Source: UBA6814 sp040753075
GTDB lineage: Bacteria; Desulfobacterota; Desulfovibrionia; Desulfovibrionales; Desulfovibrionaceae
DNA: 21,085 bases
Assembly: GCA_040753075.1 (NCBI GenBank)
Contig: JBFMHA010000065.1
Location: 1 to 21,085 of the forward strand
Direction of reading: 5' to 3'
Shown: positions 1 to 6,610 of the stretch, one piece after another
Position numbering within the stretch: the first letter of the stretch is position 1
Layout of the letters: each line of letters opens with the position of its first letter
The notes under the pieces: generated by a model
What the model was told of the DNA's origin: nothing
The model's database searches: none
What the model saw: the letters and a program-made list of their open reading frames with translations, nothing else
Program-made: the position numbers and the translations under genes

Positions 1-107
1 GGGTGGGCCTCCCCGGCGCAGAAGTCCAGGCGCAGGGCCGCCAGGGCCGCCAGGTCCGGCGGCCCGGCCGGGCGGATGGTCAGGCGCGCCGCCAGTTCTC
101 GATCCAT
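1..107 (-). CDS. GNAT-like N-acetyltransferase, N-terminal fragment
   Basis: The window edge cuts this minus-strand gene, leaving about 35 codons. The visible N-terminus reads MDRELAARLTIRPAGPPDLA and then a helix rich in Ala and Leu with LRLDF. An early beta strand (LTIRPA) followed by an acidic-alanine helix is the usual opening of GNAT acetyltransferases, which transfer acetyl from acetyl-CoA to an amine. The acetyl-CoA-binding loop lies outside the window, so the family call is inference from the N-terminus only. The chosen start is ATG at 107. No AG-rich ribosome site is obvious upstream, so the true start could differ. It lies 42 bp downstream of the RidA-family gene on the same strand and may be the last visible member of that cluster. 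Confidence 0.5.
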   Translation of the reverse strand, partial: MDRELAARLTIRPAGPPDLAALAALRLDFCAGEAH

Positions 108-149
108 GCGAACATCCCGGGTTGTGCTGTGGACGCCGCGGCTGCGGCG

Positions 150-539
150 CTACTTCGCCTCGATGACCGCGTCGGCCTCGATCTCCACCAGCCAGCCCGG
201 ATGGATGAGGGCGGAGGTCCCCAGGAGGCTGGCGGCCGGCTTGATCTGGCCGAAGGCCTCGCCGTGGGCCTTGGCCGCCTCTTTCCAGCGGCTCATGTCG
301 GTGAGGAGGATGCGGGTGCGGATCACCTGGTCCATGCTCGCGCCGGCCTTGGCCAGCACGTCGGCGATGATCTCCAGGCAGCGCCTGGTCTGGCCGTAGA
401 GGTCGCCCGGCGAGTTCAGGGAGCCGTCCGGGTTCATGGGCGCGGCGCCGGTGACCGCCACGATGTTGTCCACGCGGCAGGCGCGGGAATAGCCGATCTC
501 GGTCTCCAGGGGCTGGCCGTAGGTCACGGTCTGGCGCAT
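150..539 (-). CDS. RidA/YjgF/UK114 family protein lacking the canonical arginine
   Basis: A 129-residue protein of typical RidA length. Features include a VAVTGAAPMNPDG strand-turn near residues 27-39, the helix containing CLEIIADVLAKAG (54-66), VIRTRILLTDM (72-82), and the closing strand LVEIEADAVIEA (117-128). RidA proteins are small cytosolic trimers. Those with an arginine in the ARL segment before the last strand hydrolyse reactive enamine/imine intermediates made by PLP enzymes. Here the matching stretch reads TSALIHP, so the arginine position is Ala110. Enamine deaminase activity is therefore doubtful, and the protein is better placed among the non-RidA Rid subfamilies of uncertain function. 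The ribosome site GAGGA lies just upstream of the ATG at 539. The gene follows a 28-codon ORF and a membrane protein on the same strand. Confidence 0.88.
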   Translation of the reverse strand: MRQTVTYGQPLETEIGYSRACRVDNIVAVTGAAPMNPDGSLNSPGDLYGQTRRCLEIIADVLAKAGASMDQVIRTRILLTDMSRWKEAAKAHGEAFGQIKPAASLLGTSALIHPGWLVEIEADAVIEAK

Positions 540-591
540 GGGGGTGTCCTCGCGGGTTGGGGTTCGGGCCGGGGGGCGGGCGCGGGGCTCT

Positions 592-678
592 TCAGCAGAT
601 GCGGGCCGCCTGGCCGGCGCAGAGTTCGGCCAGGGCGGCCTGGACCCGCCGGGCCGAGGGGGACGGGGATTCGGACAT
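592..678 (-). CDS. 28-codon ORF, possible remnant of a YbaK/ProX-type deacylase start
   Basis: This ORF has a good ribosome site (AGGAG, 6 nt before the ATG) and starts 8 bp after the stop of the membrane-protein gene. It encodes MSESPSPSARRVQAALAELC followed by AGQAARIC and a stop. The pattern S-x-x-R-V-Q-x-A-L-A-x-L resembles the N-terminal helix of YbaK/ProX-family tRNA deacylases. The following 52 bp up to the RidA gene holds nothing recognisable of the rest of such a protein. It may be a translated leader peptide, a real microprotein, or the stump of a deleted deacylase gene. The resemblance is short and tentative; what is directly visible is the ORF, its ribosome site and its coupling to the upstream gene. 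Confidence 0.4.
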   Translation of the reverse strand: MSESPSPSARRVQAALAELCAGQAARIC

Positions 679-686
679 GGGTTCTC

Positions 687-1019
687 CTACCGGGCCATGA
701 GCCCGCCCACGATGGCGCCCACCAGCAGGGGGCCGACGTTGCCCGCCAGGAGCAGGAAGCTGCCCGCGCCCACCATGAACCCGAACAGGGGCAGGCCGGT
801 GAGGGCCGTGGAATAGAGGAACAGGAAGCCGGCCAGGATCACGCAGGGCAGGAACACCGCGGCGATGGCGCTGCCCACCCCTCCGGACTTCTTGCCGCCC
901 ACGGCCCCGGCCAGGAGCGGCCCCAACAGCGGCAGCCAGAAGAGCAGGACCAGGATGAAGAGCATCCATGCCGATCCTCGCGCCACGCCGCCGCGCTCCG
1001 TCTTGAAATCCACGCTCAT
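687..1019 (-). CDS. small integral membrane protein, function unknown
   Basis: A 110-residue protein with about ten polar residues first, then hydrophobic segments near residues 18-40 (MLFILVLLFWLPLLGPLLAG), 50-70, 75-92 and 94-108. A glycine/lysine turn, AVGGKKSGG, lies between the first two. Three or four membrane helices rich in Gly and Leu are expected, so it probably sits in the inner membrane. The GPLLAGAVGG-type turn recalls small DUF5518-like membrane proteins, but I cannot assign a family. The start is ATG at 1019, with GGAGG 5 nt upstream. A GC-rich hairpin (1033-1053) lies immediately upstream of that ribosome site. The gene heads a minus-strand cluster continuing to the 28-codon ORF, the RidA protein and the GNAT fragment. 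Confidence 0.75.
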   Translation of the reverse strand: MSVDFKTERGGVARGSAWMLFILVLLFWLPLLGPLLAGAVGGKKSGGVGSAIAAVFLPCVILAGFLFLYSTALTGLPLFGFMVGAGSFLLLAGNVGPLLVGAIVGGLMAR

Positions 1020-1032
1020 GCAGCCTCCCCGC

Positions 1033-1053
1033 GCCGGCGGGAGAGCCGCCGGC
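1033..1053. other. GC-rich hairpin in the leader of the membrane-protein gene
   Basis: An 8-bp perfect stem, GCCGGCGG / CCGCCGGC, encloses the loop GAGAG. It sits 5 bp upstream of the GGAGG ribosome site of the minus-strand gene starting at 1019. It has no T-tract, so it is not an obvious terminator. It could affect translation of the membrane protein, or be chance in GC-rich DNA. Confidence 0.4.
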
Positions 1054-1167
1054 GGCCGACGGTCTACCAGAAAAGGCCCGGACTGGAAATCCTCCCGGCG
1101 GAGCGGGGTCCGGCCCGGCGCAGGGGCCGTCGGGCGCGGCGCAGGAGGGGGGGGCGCATACTTCGGC

Positions 1168-1196
1168 TTGCCTCTATGGCCCGGGCCGGGTAGGAA
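1168..1196 (+). promoter_or_regulatory. candidate promoter of the glycosyltransferase-like gene
   Basis: TTGCCT at 1168-1173 and TAGGAA at 1191-1196 are separated by exactly 17 bp and end 6 nt before the ATG at 1203. If used, transcription would begin at or next to the start codon. The same AGGA could instead act as a ribosome site on a longer transcript, so the call is ambiguous. Confidence 0.35.
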
Positions 1197-1202
1197 CAGC
1201 GC

Positions 1203-1991
1203 ATGAGCGCCGACTGCCTCATCCTGGGCATGGCCGCGGGCTACCATTTCGGGGACCTGCGGCCCTTTGTCGCATCCCTGGCGGCCTCCGGATTCTCCGG
1301 CCGCTGCGTGCTCCTCGTGTCCGCCGCCACCCGGGGACTGGAGCATCTGGCCGCATTCGGCGTCACGGCGGTCCGCTTCGCCCCGCCCCCGGGCCTGGAG
1401 CACCTGCCGGCGAACGCCCTGCGCTACTTCCTGTACCTGGAGTACCTGCGCCGGGAGAAACGGGCGTTTCGCCGCATCCTGCTCACCGACGTGCGGGACG
1501 TGGCGTTCCAGGCCGATCCGTTCTCCTTCCCCTGGCCCGAGGGCCTGAGCCTGGCCCTGGAGTACGGGGGCCGCACCGTGGGCGCGTGCCCCTACACCAG
1601 CCGCTGGGTGCGGCAGCACCTGGGCGGGGCCGTGCTGGACAAGCTCGCCGGCAAGCCGGTGTCCTGCTCCGGCACCACGGTGGGGAGCTACGCGGCCGTG
1701 CTGGACTACGTGGTGAAGATGATCGCGCTGCTCCTGCCCTTCACCCCGGCCGCCCACATGGCGGGCTACGACCAGGGCGTGCACAACCAGCTCCTGCACT
1801 CCGGCGTCATCCCGGACGCCACGGTGTACGACAGCGCCGGCCCCATCCTGACGCTGGGCTGGCGCAAGGACCCGCCCGCCGTGGCCGGAAACGGCGACAT
1901 CCTCAACGACGCCGGACTCCCGGCCGCCATCGTCCACCAGTACGACCGCCACCCCGCGCTGCTCAGGGCGGTGCGGAAGCGGTGGACCTGA
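1203..1991 (+). CDS. glycosyltransferase-like (GT-A fold) protein
   Basis: A 262-residue soluble protein. The N-terminus (MSADCLILGMAAGYHF, then LRPFVASLAASGFSGRCVLL) is a Rossmann-like strand-helix-strand. Residues 93-107 read LLTDVRDVAFQADPF, the D-x-x-D type acidic motif after a hydrophobic strand that many GT-A nucleotide-sugar transferases use to bind the metal and nucleotide sugar. A DQGVHNQLLH motif near 200 is the expected second acceptor/metal region. Donor and acceptor cannot be told from sequence. No other sugar or capsule gene is adjacent, so its role (cell surface or other glycan) is open. It converges tail to tail with the histidine kinase, with only 3 bp between stops. The start is ATG at 1203, with AGGA 7 nt upstream. 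Confidence 0.7.
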   Translation: MSADCLILGMAAGYHFGDLRPFVASLAASGFSGRCVLLVSAATRGLEHLAAFGVTAVRFAPPPGLEHLPANALRYFLYLEYLRREKRAFRRILLTDVRDVAFQADPFSFPWPEGLSLALEYGGRTVGACPYTSRWVRQHLGGAVLDKLAGKPVSCSGTTVGSYAAVLDYVVKMIALLLPFTPAAHMAGYDQGVHNQLLHSGVIPDATVYDSAGPILTLGWRKDPPAVAGNGDILNDAGLPAAIVHQYDRHPALLRAVRKRWT

Positions 1992-1994
1992 GTC

Positions 1995-4376
1995 CTACGC
2001 CGGAGTCTCGCCGGCCAGGGGCAGGGTGAAGCGGAACACGCTGCCCTGGCCGGGGGCGGATTCGGCCCAGAGGCGGCCGTGGTGGAGCGCCACGATGCTG
2101 CGGCACAGGGCCAGGCCCAGGCCCGTGCCCCGGGGCTTGCCCGTGAGCACGTCCCCGAGCTGGGTGAAGGGGGCGAAGATCTTTTCCAGGGACTCGGCCG
2201 GGATGCCCGGGCCGGTGTCCCGCACCGCGAACTCCACCGCGTTGTCCCCCGGCCGGACGGACAGGGTGATGCGTCCGGCGTCCGTGAACTTCAGGGCGTT
2301 GCCGAGCAGGTGCAGGAGGACCTGGTGCGCCCGGTCCGGGTCGGCCATGACCGGGGGCAGGCCGGGCTCCACCCGGACCTCCAGCTCCAGCCCCTTGTCC
2401 GCCGCGGCGTCGAGCGCGGCCCCGTGGGCCCTGGCCGCCAGGTTCTCGGCCCGGACCGGCTCCGGATGCAGGGGCTGCACCCCGGACCCCAGGCGGGACA
2501 GGTCGAGCACGTCGCTGATGAGCCGGGTCAGGTTGTCGGCCTCGGCCTCCACCACGGCCAGGTTGGCGTCCATGCGCTGCGCGGCGCGGTCCGCGTCGCC
2601 CCGGCCCGGGGCCAGGGCCGGCCGGACCTTGGCCGCGAGCTTGCGGCGGGCCAGCTTGGCGTAGCCCGTGACCGAGGTCAGGGGCGTGAGCATCTCGTGC
2701 GAGACCACGGACAGGAAGTCGTCCTTGAGCCGGCTGGCGGCCTCGGCCTCCTCCTTGGCCCGAGTCAGGGCCTCCAGGGCTTCGTGCTGGGCGGTGACGT
2801 CCTTGACGATGCCCTCCAGGTAGAGGATCCGGCCCTGCTCCGACCGCACCGCCCGGGCCGAGATCGTTCCCCAGAAGACGCCGCCGTCGCGGCGCAGGAA
2901 GCGCACGTCCATGTCCGCCACCTGGTCCTGCCGGCCCAGGCTTTCCAGGAGCCGGTCCCGGTCGCCGGGGTCGGCGTAGATCTGGGCGCGGATGTCCCGG
3001 ACTCCATCCACGAGATCCCGCGGGCCGGGGTAGCCGAACATGCGGGCCATGGCCGGATTGGCGCCGATGAAGGTCCCGTCCGGACGGGACTGGAAGATGC
3101 CCTCCACGGCGTGTTCGAAGATGGCGCGGTACTTGGCCTCGGACTCCCCGAGCCGGCGGCGGGAGGTCTCCAGGCTGTCCATGAAGTGGTTGTAGTAGGC
3201 CGCCAGCCGGCCGAACTCGCCGCCCTGGGCCTCGTCCAGGCGCCGGGAGAGGTCGCCCCGAGCGCCCGCGGCCAGGCTCTCCAGGAGCGGGGCCAGGGGC
3301 CGGGTCACGGCCGCGCCGATCCACCAGGTCAGGGGCAGGAGCACCAGGATCATGCCCGCGGCCATGGCCGCGGTGCCGTAGGCCAGGACGTGGAGCGGGT
3401 GGTAGAACTCCTCCAGGTAGCTGGACGAGGCCACGATCCAGCCCATCTCCGGGATGGAGTTGAAGACCACCAGCTTCTCCCGGGGCCGGGGCTCGCCCGG
3501 GTTCCGCCAGGGGTAGACGATGGTCCCGTCCTTGCGGCGCAGCATCTCCCGGATGAATTCCCGGCCCGCCGAGTCGGTGGAGGCGGCGATGTTGGTCCCC
3601 TCCAGCGCGGGGTGGATGACGAGGGTCCCCGTGAAGTCCATGACGTAGGGGTAGCCGGTCTCGCCGAAGGTGATGGAGAGGATGCGTTCGCGGAAGTCGT
3701 CCACCCGCACCAGGCCGCGGAACTCCTCGCGGTAGGACGAGGCCGAGATGATCCAGTCCCAGGGCTCGAAATAGGTCATGTACAGGGCCTTGGCCCGGGG
3801 CGCGGCCTCGCCGGGGTTGGCCCAGTCGTACTCCACGTAGCCCTCCCTGCGCCGCGTCTGCTCGCGGATGAAGGCGTGCTCCGAAAGGTCCTTGCCCAGC
3901 AGTTCCGGGCTGGGATGCGCCTGGATGCGGCCCCGGCTGTCCACGCAGTAGATGTAGCCGGTGGTGCCGATGGTCTGGCTGAGCAGGACCTCCGCGGCCC
4001 GGGCCTTGGCCTGCTGTTCGGTGAGCGCGCCCTTGGCGGCCTGGGCGTGGAAGTGGCGGACCACGTCCAGGTTCTTCTCGGCCGCGGCCCGGAGGTGGTT
4101 GCGGATGGAGGTGTCCACCGAGGTGTGGACCAGGTTGAGGATGGCCGTGGTGGTGGTGGAGAGGTGGTTCTCGATGTCCCGCTCCACCATGCCCTGCAGG
4201 CTCAGGAACAGGAGCAGGCTGCCCGCGCCCACCACCAGGAGCCCCGCGGCGGTGTAGCCGTACAGGAGCTTGGCCCGGACGGACAGGCGGCGCAGGGCCA
4301 GGACGAGGCGGCTCACGGTCGGGCCAAGCCGGTCCGGGCCGCGCAGGGTGGGCAGGGAAGGGGAGTCATGTCGCAA
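1995..4376 (-). CDS. membrane sensor histidine kinase (tandem Cache, HAMP, PAS, HisKA, HATPase)
   Basis: A 793-residue kinase. Transmembrane helix 1 is near residues 40-60. Two consecutive single-Cache (sCache_2-type) sensor modules follow in the periplasm: about 65-220, with GYIYCVDSRGRIQAHPSPEL, and about 225-325, with GYPYVMDFTGTLVIHPALEG. Transmembrane helix 2 is near 330-354 and HAMP near 357-405. A PAS domain at about 411-530 opens with AKYRAIFEHAVEGIFQ. The H box is FLSVVSHEMLTPL, phospho-acceptor His560. N box Asn693 (LGNALKFT), G1 DTGPGIP (720-726) and G2 GTGLGL (750-755) are intact, so it should be catalytically competent. Such tandem-Cache kinases sense small extracellular ligands. 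No response regulator is encoded nearby, so the partner is elsewhere. The 5' end is uncertain: the most upstream usable start is TTG at 4376, the frame is open only to 4400, and an in-frame GTG at codon 21 is an alternative; neither has a clear ribosome site. Confidence 0.93.
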   Translation of the reverse strand: MRHDSPSLPTLRGPDRLGPTVSRLVLALRRLSVRAKLLYGYTAAGLLVVGAGSLLLFLSLQGMVERDIENHLSTTTTAILNLVHTSVDTSIRNHLRAAAEKNLDVVRHFHAQAAKGALTEQQAKARAAEVLLSQTIGTTGYIYCVDSRGRIQAHPSPELLGKDLSEHAFIREQTRRREGYVEYDWANPGEAAPRAKALYMTYFEPWDWIISASSYREEFRGLVRVDDFRERILSITFGETGYPYVMDFTGTLVIHPALEGTNIAASTDSAGREFIREMLRRKDGTIVYPWRNPGEPRPREKLVVFNSIPEMGWIVASSSYLEEFYHPLHVLAYGTAAMAAGMILVLLPLTWWIGAAVTRPLAPLLESLAAGARGDLSRRLDEAQGGEFGRLAAYYNHFMDSLETSRRRLGESEAKYRAIFEHAVEGIFQSRPDGTFIGANPAMARMFGYPGPRDLVDGVRDIRAQIYADPGDRDRLLESLGRQDQVADMDVRFLRRDGGVFWGTISARAVRSEQGRILYLEGIVKDVTAQHEALEALTRAKEEAEAASRLKDDFLSVVSHEMLTPLTSVTGYAKLARRKLAAKVRPALAPGRGDADRAAQRMDANLAVVEAEADNLTRLISDVLDLSRLGSGVQPLHPEPVRAENLAARAHGAALDAAADKGLELEVRVEPGLPPVMADPDRAHQVLLHLLGNALKFTDAGRITLSVRPGDNAVEFAVRDTGPGIPAESLEKIFAPFTQLGDVLTGKPRGTGLGLALCRSIVALHHGRLWAESAPGQGSVFRFTLPLAGETPA

Positions 4377-4607
4377 GGCTACACCATGCGCGGGGCCTGT
4401 TCAACACCGGCCGGGAGGGCGCGGGAGGAGACGTCCGGCCGGGCGCCGGGTGCGGGCCGCGCGGGCCAGGGGGCTGGACCAGGCCCGGGGCCGGGTGTCC
4501 GCGACGTCGCAGCAGAGGTAAAGCCGGCCGGTTTATCGGGGGATGGGCGTCTTCTTCTCAAACAGTCCGAGTCGCCGTTGGCGTTTCCATGAGCGCTGGA
4601 AGACCGG

Positions 4608-4988
4608 TCACCTTCCGCATGAGGGACGGACCCATTCTCGTGCATCTTCCATGGAGCAAAAAATCCTGACTTTCCAGCGGGATTCACTCATGGCGGATTT
4701 GTACGACTCTGCCGCCTTCAAGGCTTCCCCCGTTGGGGCGACCACGGCGACAATCAGGCGAGGGTTGCTGAGGGTCGCCGCTTCGTCCATGGCGGCGGCC
4801 GTTTCCACGGCTTCATTGGGCAGGTTGAATCGCTCAACTTGTGATATGTCGACAATCTGGTAGCGCAGATCGTCGAATCGCGGATCTCCATAGATATCCA
4901 GGTTGGCTTGTATGGCGTCTTCCCCTGTGAACACGCCAGAGAACGTCCAGATTACGCCTCCAGGTCTCCAGGTAGTTTTGTAAGGCAT
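4608..4988 (-). CDS. SpoIIAA/STAS-like small soluble protein
   Basis: A 126-residue soluble protein beginning MPYKTTWRPGGVIWTFSGVF. The order is strand (GVIWTFSG), helix (EDAIQANLDIYG), strand (YQIVDISQVERF), helix (ETAAAMDEAATL), strand (RLIVAVVA), helix (EALKAAESYKSAM), strand (WKVRIF) and a final helix (MEDAREWV). This alternation and the D-I-S segment match the SpoIIAA/STAS-like fold of small proteins often found beside signalling genes. It has no catalytic residues that I recognise, and a regulatory or binding role is only inference. Start ATG at 4988 has GGAG 8 nt upstream. Base composition is clearly more AT-rich than the flanking kinase and rarD genes. A promoter-like pair lies at 5022-5049, so it is probably transcribed alone. 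Confidence 0.7.
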   Translation of the reverse strand: MPYKTTWRPGGVIWTFSGVFTGEDAIQANLDIYGDPRFDDLRYQIVDISQVERFNLPNEAVETAAAMDEAATLSNPRLIVAVVAPTGEALKAAESYKSAMSESRWKVRIFCSMEDAREWVRPSCGR

Positions 4989-5021
4989 TTTCTCGGCTCC
5001 AAATAGTCATTGATGCCGGAA

Positions 5022-5049
5022 ACCATACATGGGATTTGCAAAGAGTAAA
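5022..5049 (-). promoter_or_regulatory. candidate promoter of the SpoIIAA-like gene
   Basis: On the minus strand TTTACT (5044-5049) and TATGGT (5022-5027) are 16 bp apart and lie about 35 bp upstream of the ATG at 4988. Matches to the sigma-70 consensus are partial. Confidence 0.35.
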
Positions 5050-5271
5050 GAACTAATCCCGCAGAGATGCGTAATGTATCTGCATGGATTCGTCGGCCAC
5101 TGATTGCTGCAGGTTGTTTCGCCGAAGCGCGTCTAACCCGCCAGTACAGTCGGGGCTTGCTCCTTCTCTGTCCCATGCGCATTCATCTGCAGTGATTGCA
5201 GCTGGCTAAACAGCGCTCTTCAGCATCGGCGTCAACGCCCGGCTCGTCATCCGGCTGGCCAGGAAAGAGAA

Positions 5272-5305
5272 AAGGAGCGGTTAAACTTTCGTCTAACGGC
5301 TCCTT
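5272..5305 (-). terminator. Rho-independent terminator of tRNA-Ala copy 1
   Basis: On the minus strand the arms AAGGAGC and GTTAGAC pair with GTTTAAC and GCTCCTT around a GAAA tetraloop, with one C-C mismatch between the two stem halves. A T-rich run (TTTTCTCTTT) follows on that strand. It lies 15 bp past the CCA end of the tRNA. Confidence 0.85.
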
Positions 5306-5320
5306 CTTCTTGGAAATATG

Positions 5321-5396
<76 letters not shown>

Positions 5397-5414
5397 ACGC
5401 TCAAGAGGAAGTAC

Positions 5415-5443
5415 CTTCTACCCGCGGCGGCCCGGACTGTCAA
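5415..5443 (-). promoter_or_regulatory. sigma-70 promoter of tRNA-Ala copy 1
   Basis: On the minus strand TTGACA (5438-5443, perfect -35) is followed after 17 bp by TAGAAG (5415-5420). This predicts a start about 12 nt before the mature tRNA 5' end. The leader between promoter and tRNA (5397-5411) is identical to that of the second copy. Confidence 0.75.
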
Positions 5444-5537
5444 CGGGGGAAGAGGTTCTCGGGGCGGCGGGGCGGTCCCCCTTCACAAAGCCGGGGTTTG
5501 GGAGCAGTATGCGCACCTCGCGCAGGGGGAGCGCAGC

Positions 5538-6446
5538 ATGTCCGACAAGCCGCACGTTTCCGGGGCGCTGGCCGCGGTCTTCGCCTTCCTGGCCTGGGGG
5601 CTCCTGCCCGTGTACTGGAAGGCCCTGGCCGCGGCGCCGGCCTTCGAGATCATCTGCCACCGGGTGGTCTGGTCCCAGGTCTGCACCGCCCTGCTCCTCC
5701 TGCCCCGGGGCGGGCTGGCCGAGGTGCGCGCCGCGCTGCGCTCCCGCCGCGACCTGCTTTTGCTCGCGTGCAGCAGCAGCATCATCGGCGTGAACTGGTT
5801 CCTGTACATCTATGCGGTGAACTCCGGCCAGGTGCTGGAGGCCAGCCTGGGCTACTACCTGAACCCCCTGGTCAACGTGCTCTTCGGGGTGCTCTTCTTC
5901 CGGGACCGGCTGCGGCCGGTGCAGATCCTGGCCGTGGCCCTGGCCGCGGCCGGGGTGGCGGTGCAGGTGGTTTCGCACGGCGCGCCGCCCTGGCTGGCCC
6001 TGGGCATGGCCGTGACCTTCGGCGTCTACGGCATGGTGCGCAAGCTCATGAGCCTGGGCTCGCTGCCCGGCCTGTTCGTGGAGACCGGGGCGCTCACCCT
6101 GCCCGCGGGCGGCTACCTGGCCTGGCTGTGGCTGAACGGCCAGGGCGCCTTCCTGCATCTGGGGCCGGAGCTGGACCTGCTCATGGTCGGGGCCGGGGCG
6201 GCCACCACCGCGCCGCTCCTGGCCTTCGCCTTCGCCGCGCGGCGCATCACCCTGACCACCCTGGGCGTGCTCCAGTACCTGGGTCCCACCGGCATGTTCC
6301 TGCTCGGGGTGCTGGCCTACGGCGAGCCGTTCGGCCCGGCCCACGCCGCCACCTTCGGCCTCATCTGGGCCGGGGTCGCGCTCTACACGGCCGAGGGCGC
6401 GTGGCGGTTGCGGCAGATGCGGCGCGCGACCTTCCCCCGCTCCTGA
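5538..6446 (+). CDS. rarD: RarD-type EamA/DMT permease
   Basis: A 302-residue inner-membrane protein with about ten hydrophobic helices. It opens MSDKPHVSGALAAVFAFLAW, then GLLPVYWKAL and EIICHRVVWS, the signature N-terminus of RarD proteins (family length about 300). The central NWFLYIYAVNSGQVLEASLG segment and GYYLNPLVNVLFGVLFFRDRL are also diagnostic, and the second half repeats with LTTLGVLQYLGPT. RarD was named for chloramphenicol sensitivity phenotypes, but its physiological substrate is not established. It belongs to the drug/metabolite transporter superfamily, probably exporters. Start ATG at 5538 follows GGGGGAG. The same frame stays open upstream through the tRNA, but that part is not coding. 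It is a single-gene unit, with a new promoter for the next gene. Confidence 0.92.
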   Translation: MSDKPHVSGALAAVFAFLAWGLLPVYWKALAAAPAFEIICHRVVWSQVCTALLLLPRGGLAEVRAALRSRRDLLLLACSSSIIGVNWFLYIYAVNSGQVLEASLGYYLNPLVNVLFGVLFFRDRLRPVQILAVALAAAGVAVQVVSHGAPPWLALGMAVTFGVYGMVRKLMSLGSLPGLFVETGALTLPAGGYLAWLWLNGQGAFLHLGPELDLLMVGAGAATTAPLLAFAFAARRITLTTLGVLQYLGPTGMFLLGVLAYGEPFGPAHAATFGLIWAGVALYTAEGAWRLRQMRRATFPRS

Positions 6447-6504
6447 CCCCGTCCGGCCCGGCTCCGTCCGGGCTCCCCGGCGAAACATGCCCCCACCCCC
6501 TGGC

Positions 6505-6534
6505 TTGACAGCGGGCGCGGGAGGCAATTATTGA
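6505..6534 (+). promoter_or_regulatory. candidate promoter of the solute-binding-protein gene
   Basis: A perfect TTGACA lies at 6505-6510. TATTGA at 6529-6534 is 18 bp away, and AATTAT 15 bp away is the alternative. The A/T-rich -10 region stands out from the GC-rich surroundings and lies about 80 bp upstream of the ATG at 6611. Confidence 0.55.
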
Positions 6535-6610
6535 GGTACCATGCGGCATTCCGGTTTGCCCCGGGCGCTGCGCGCGGGTCCTCAACCTGTAAGCGGATAA
6601 GGAGACGGCG

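Larger units (their letters stand above)
4989..5320. other. AT-richer intergenic stretch between SpoIIAA-like gene and tRNA
   Basis: No credible gene is seen. It contains the candidate promoter of the SpoIIAA-like gene (5022-5049) and the terminator of the tRNA gene (5272-5305). Two minus-strand reading frames here (4952-5182 and 5183-5365) lack ribosome sites and any family resemblance; the second runs through the tRNA. Composition is notably less GC-rich than the surrounding chromosome. Confidence 0.6.

Noticed and set aside
2079..4592. 837-codon plus-strand frame opposite the histidine kinase
   Set aside because: It is the antisense shadow of a clearly conserved kinase; low-complexity Gly/Arg/Val/His composition and no domain.
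4379..4687. 102-codon minus-strand frame upstream of the kinase
   Set aside because: It overlaps the SpoIIAA-like gene end and the kinase initiation region, has no ribosome site and is low complexity.
6456..6473. Hairpin after rarD as a terminator
   Set aside because: A 6-bp GC stem without a T-tract is common by chance in this composition.
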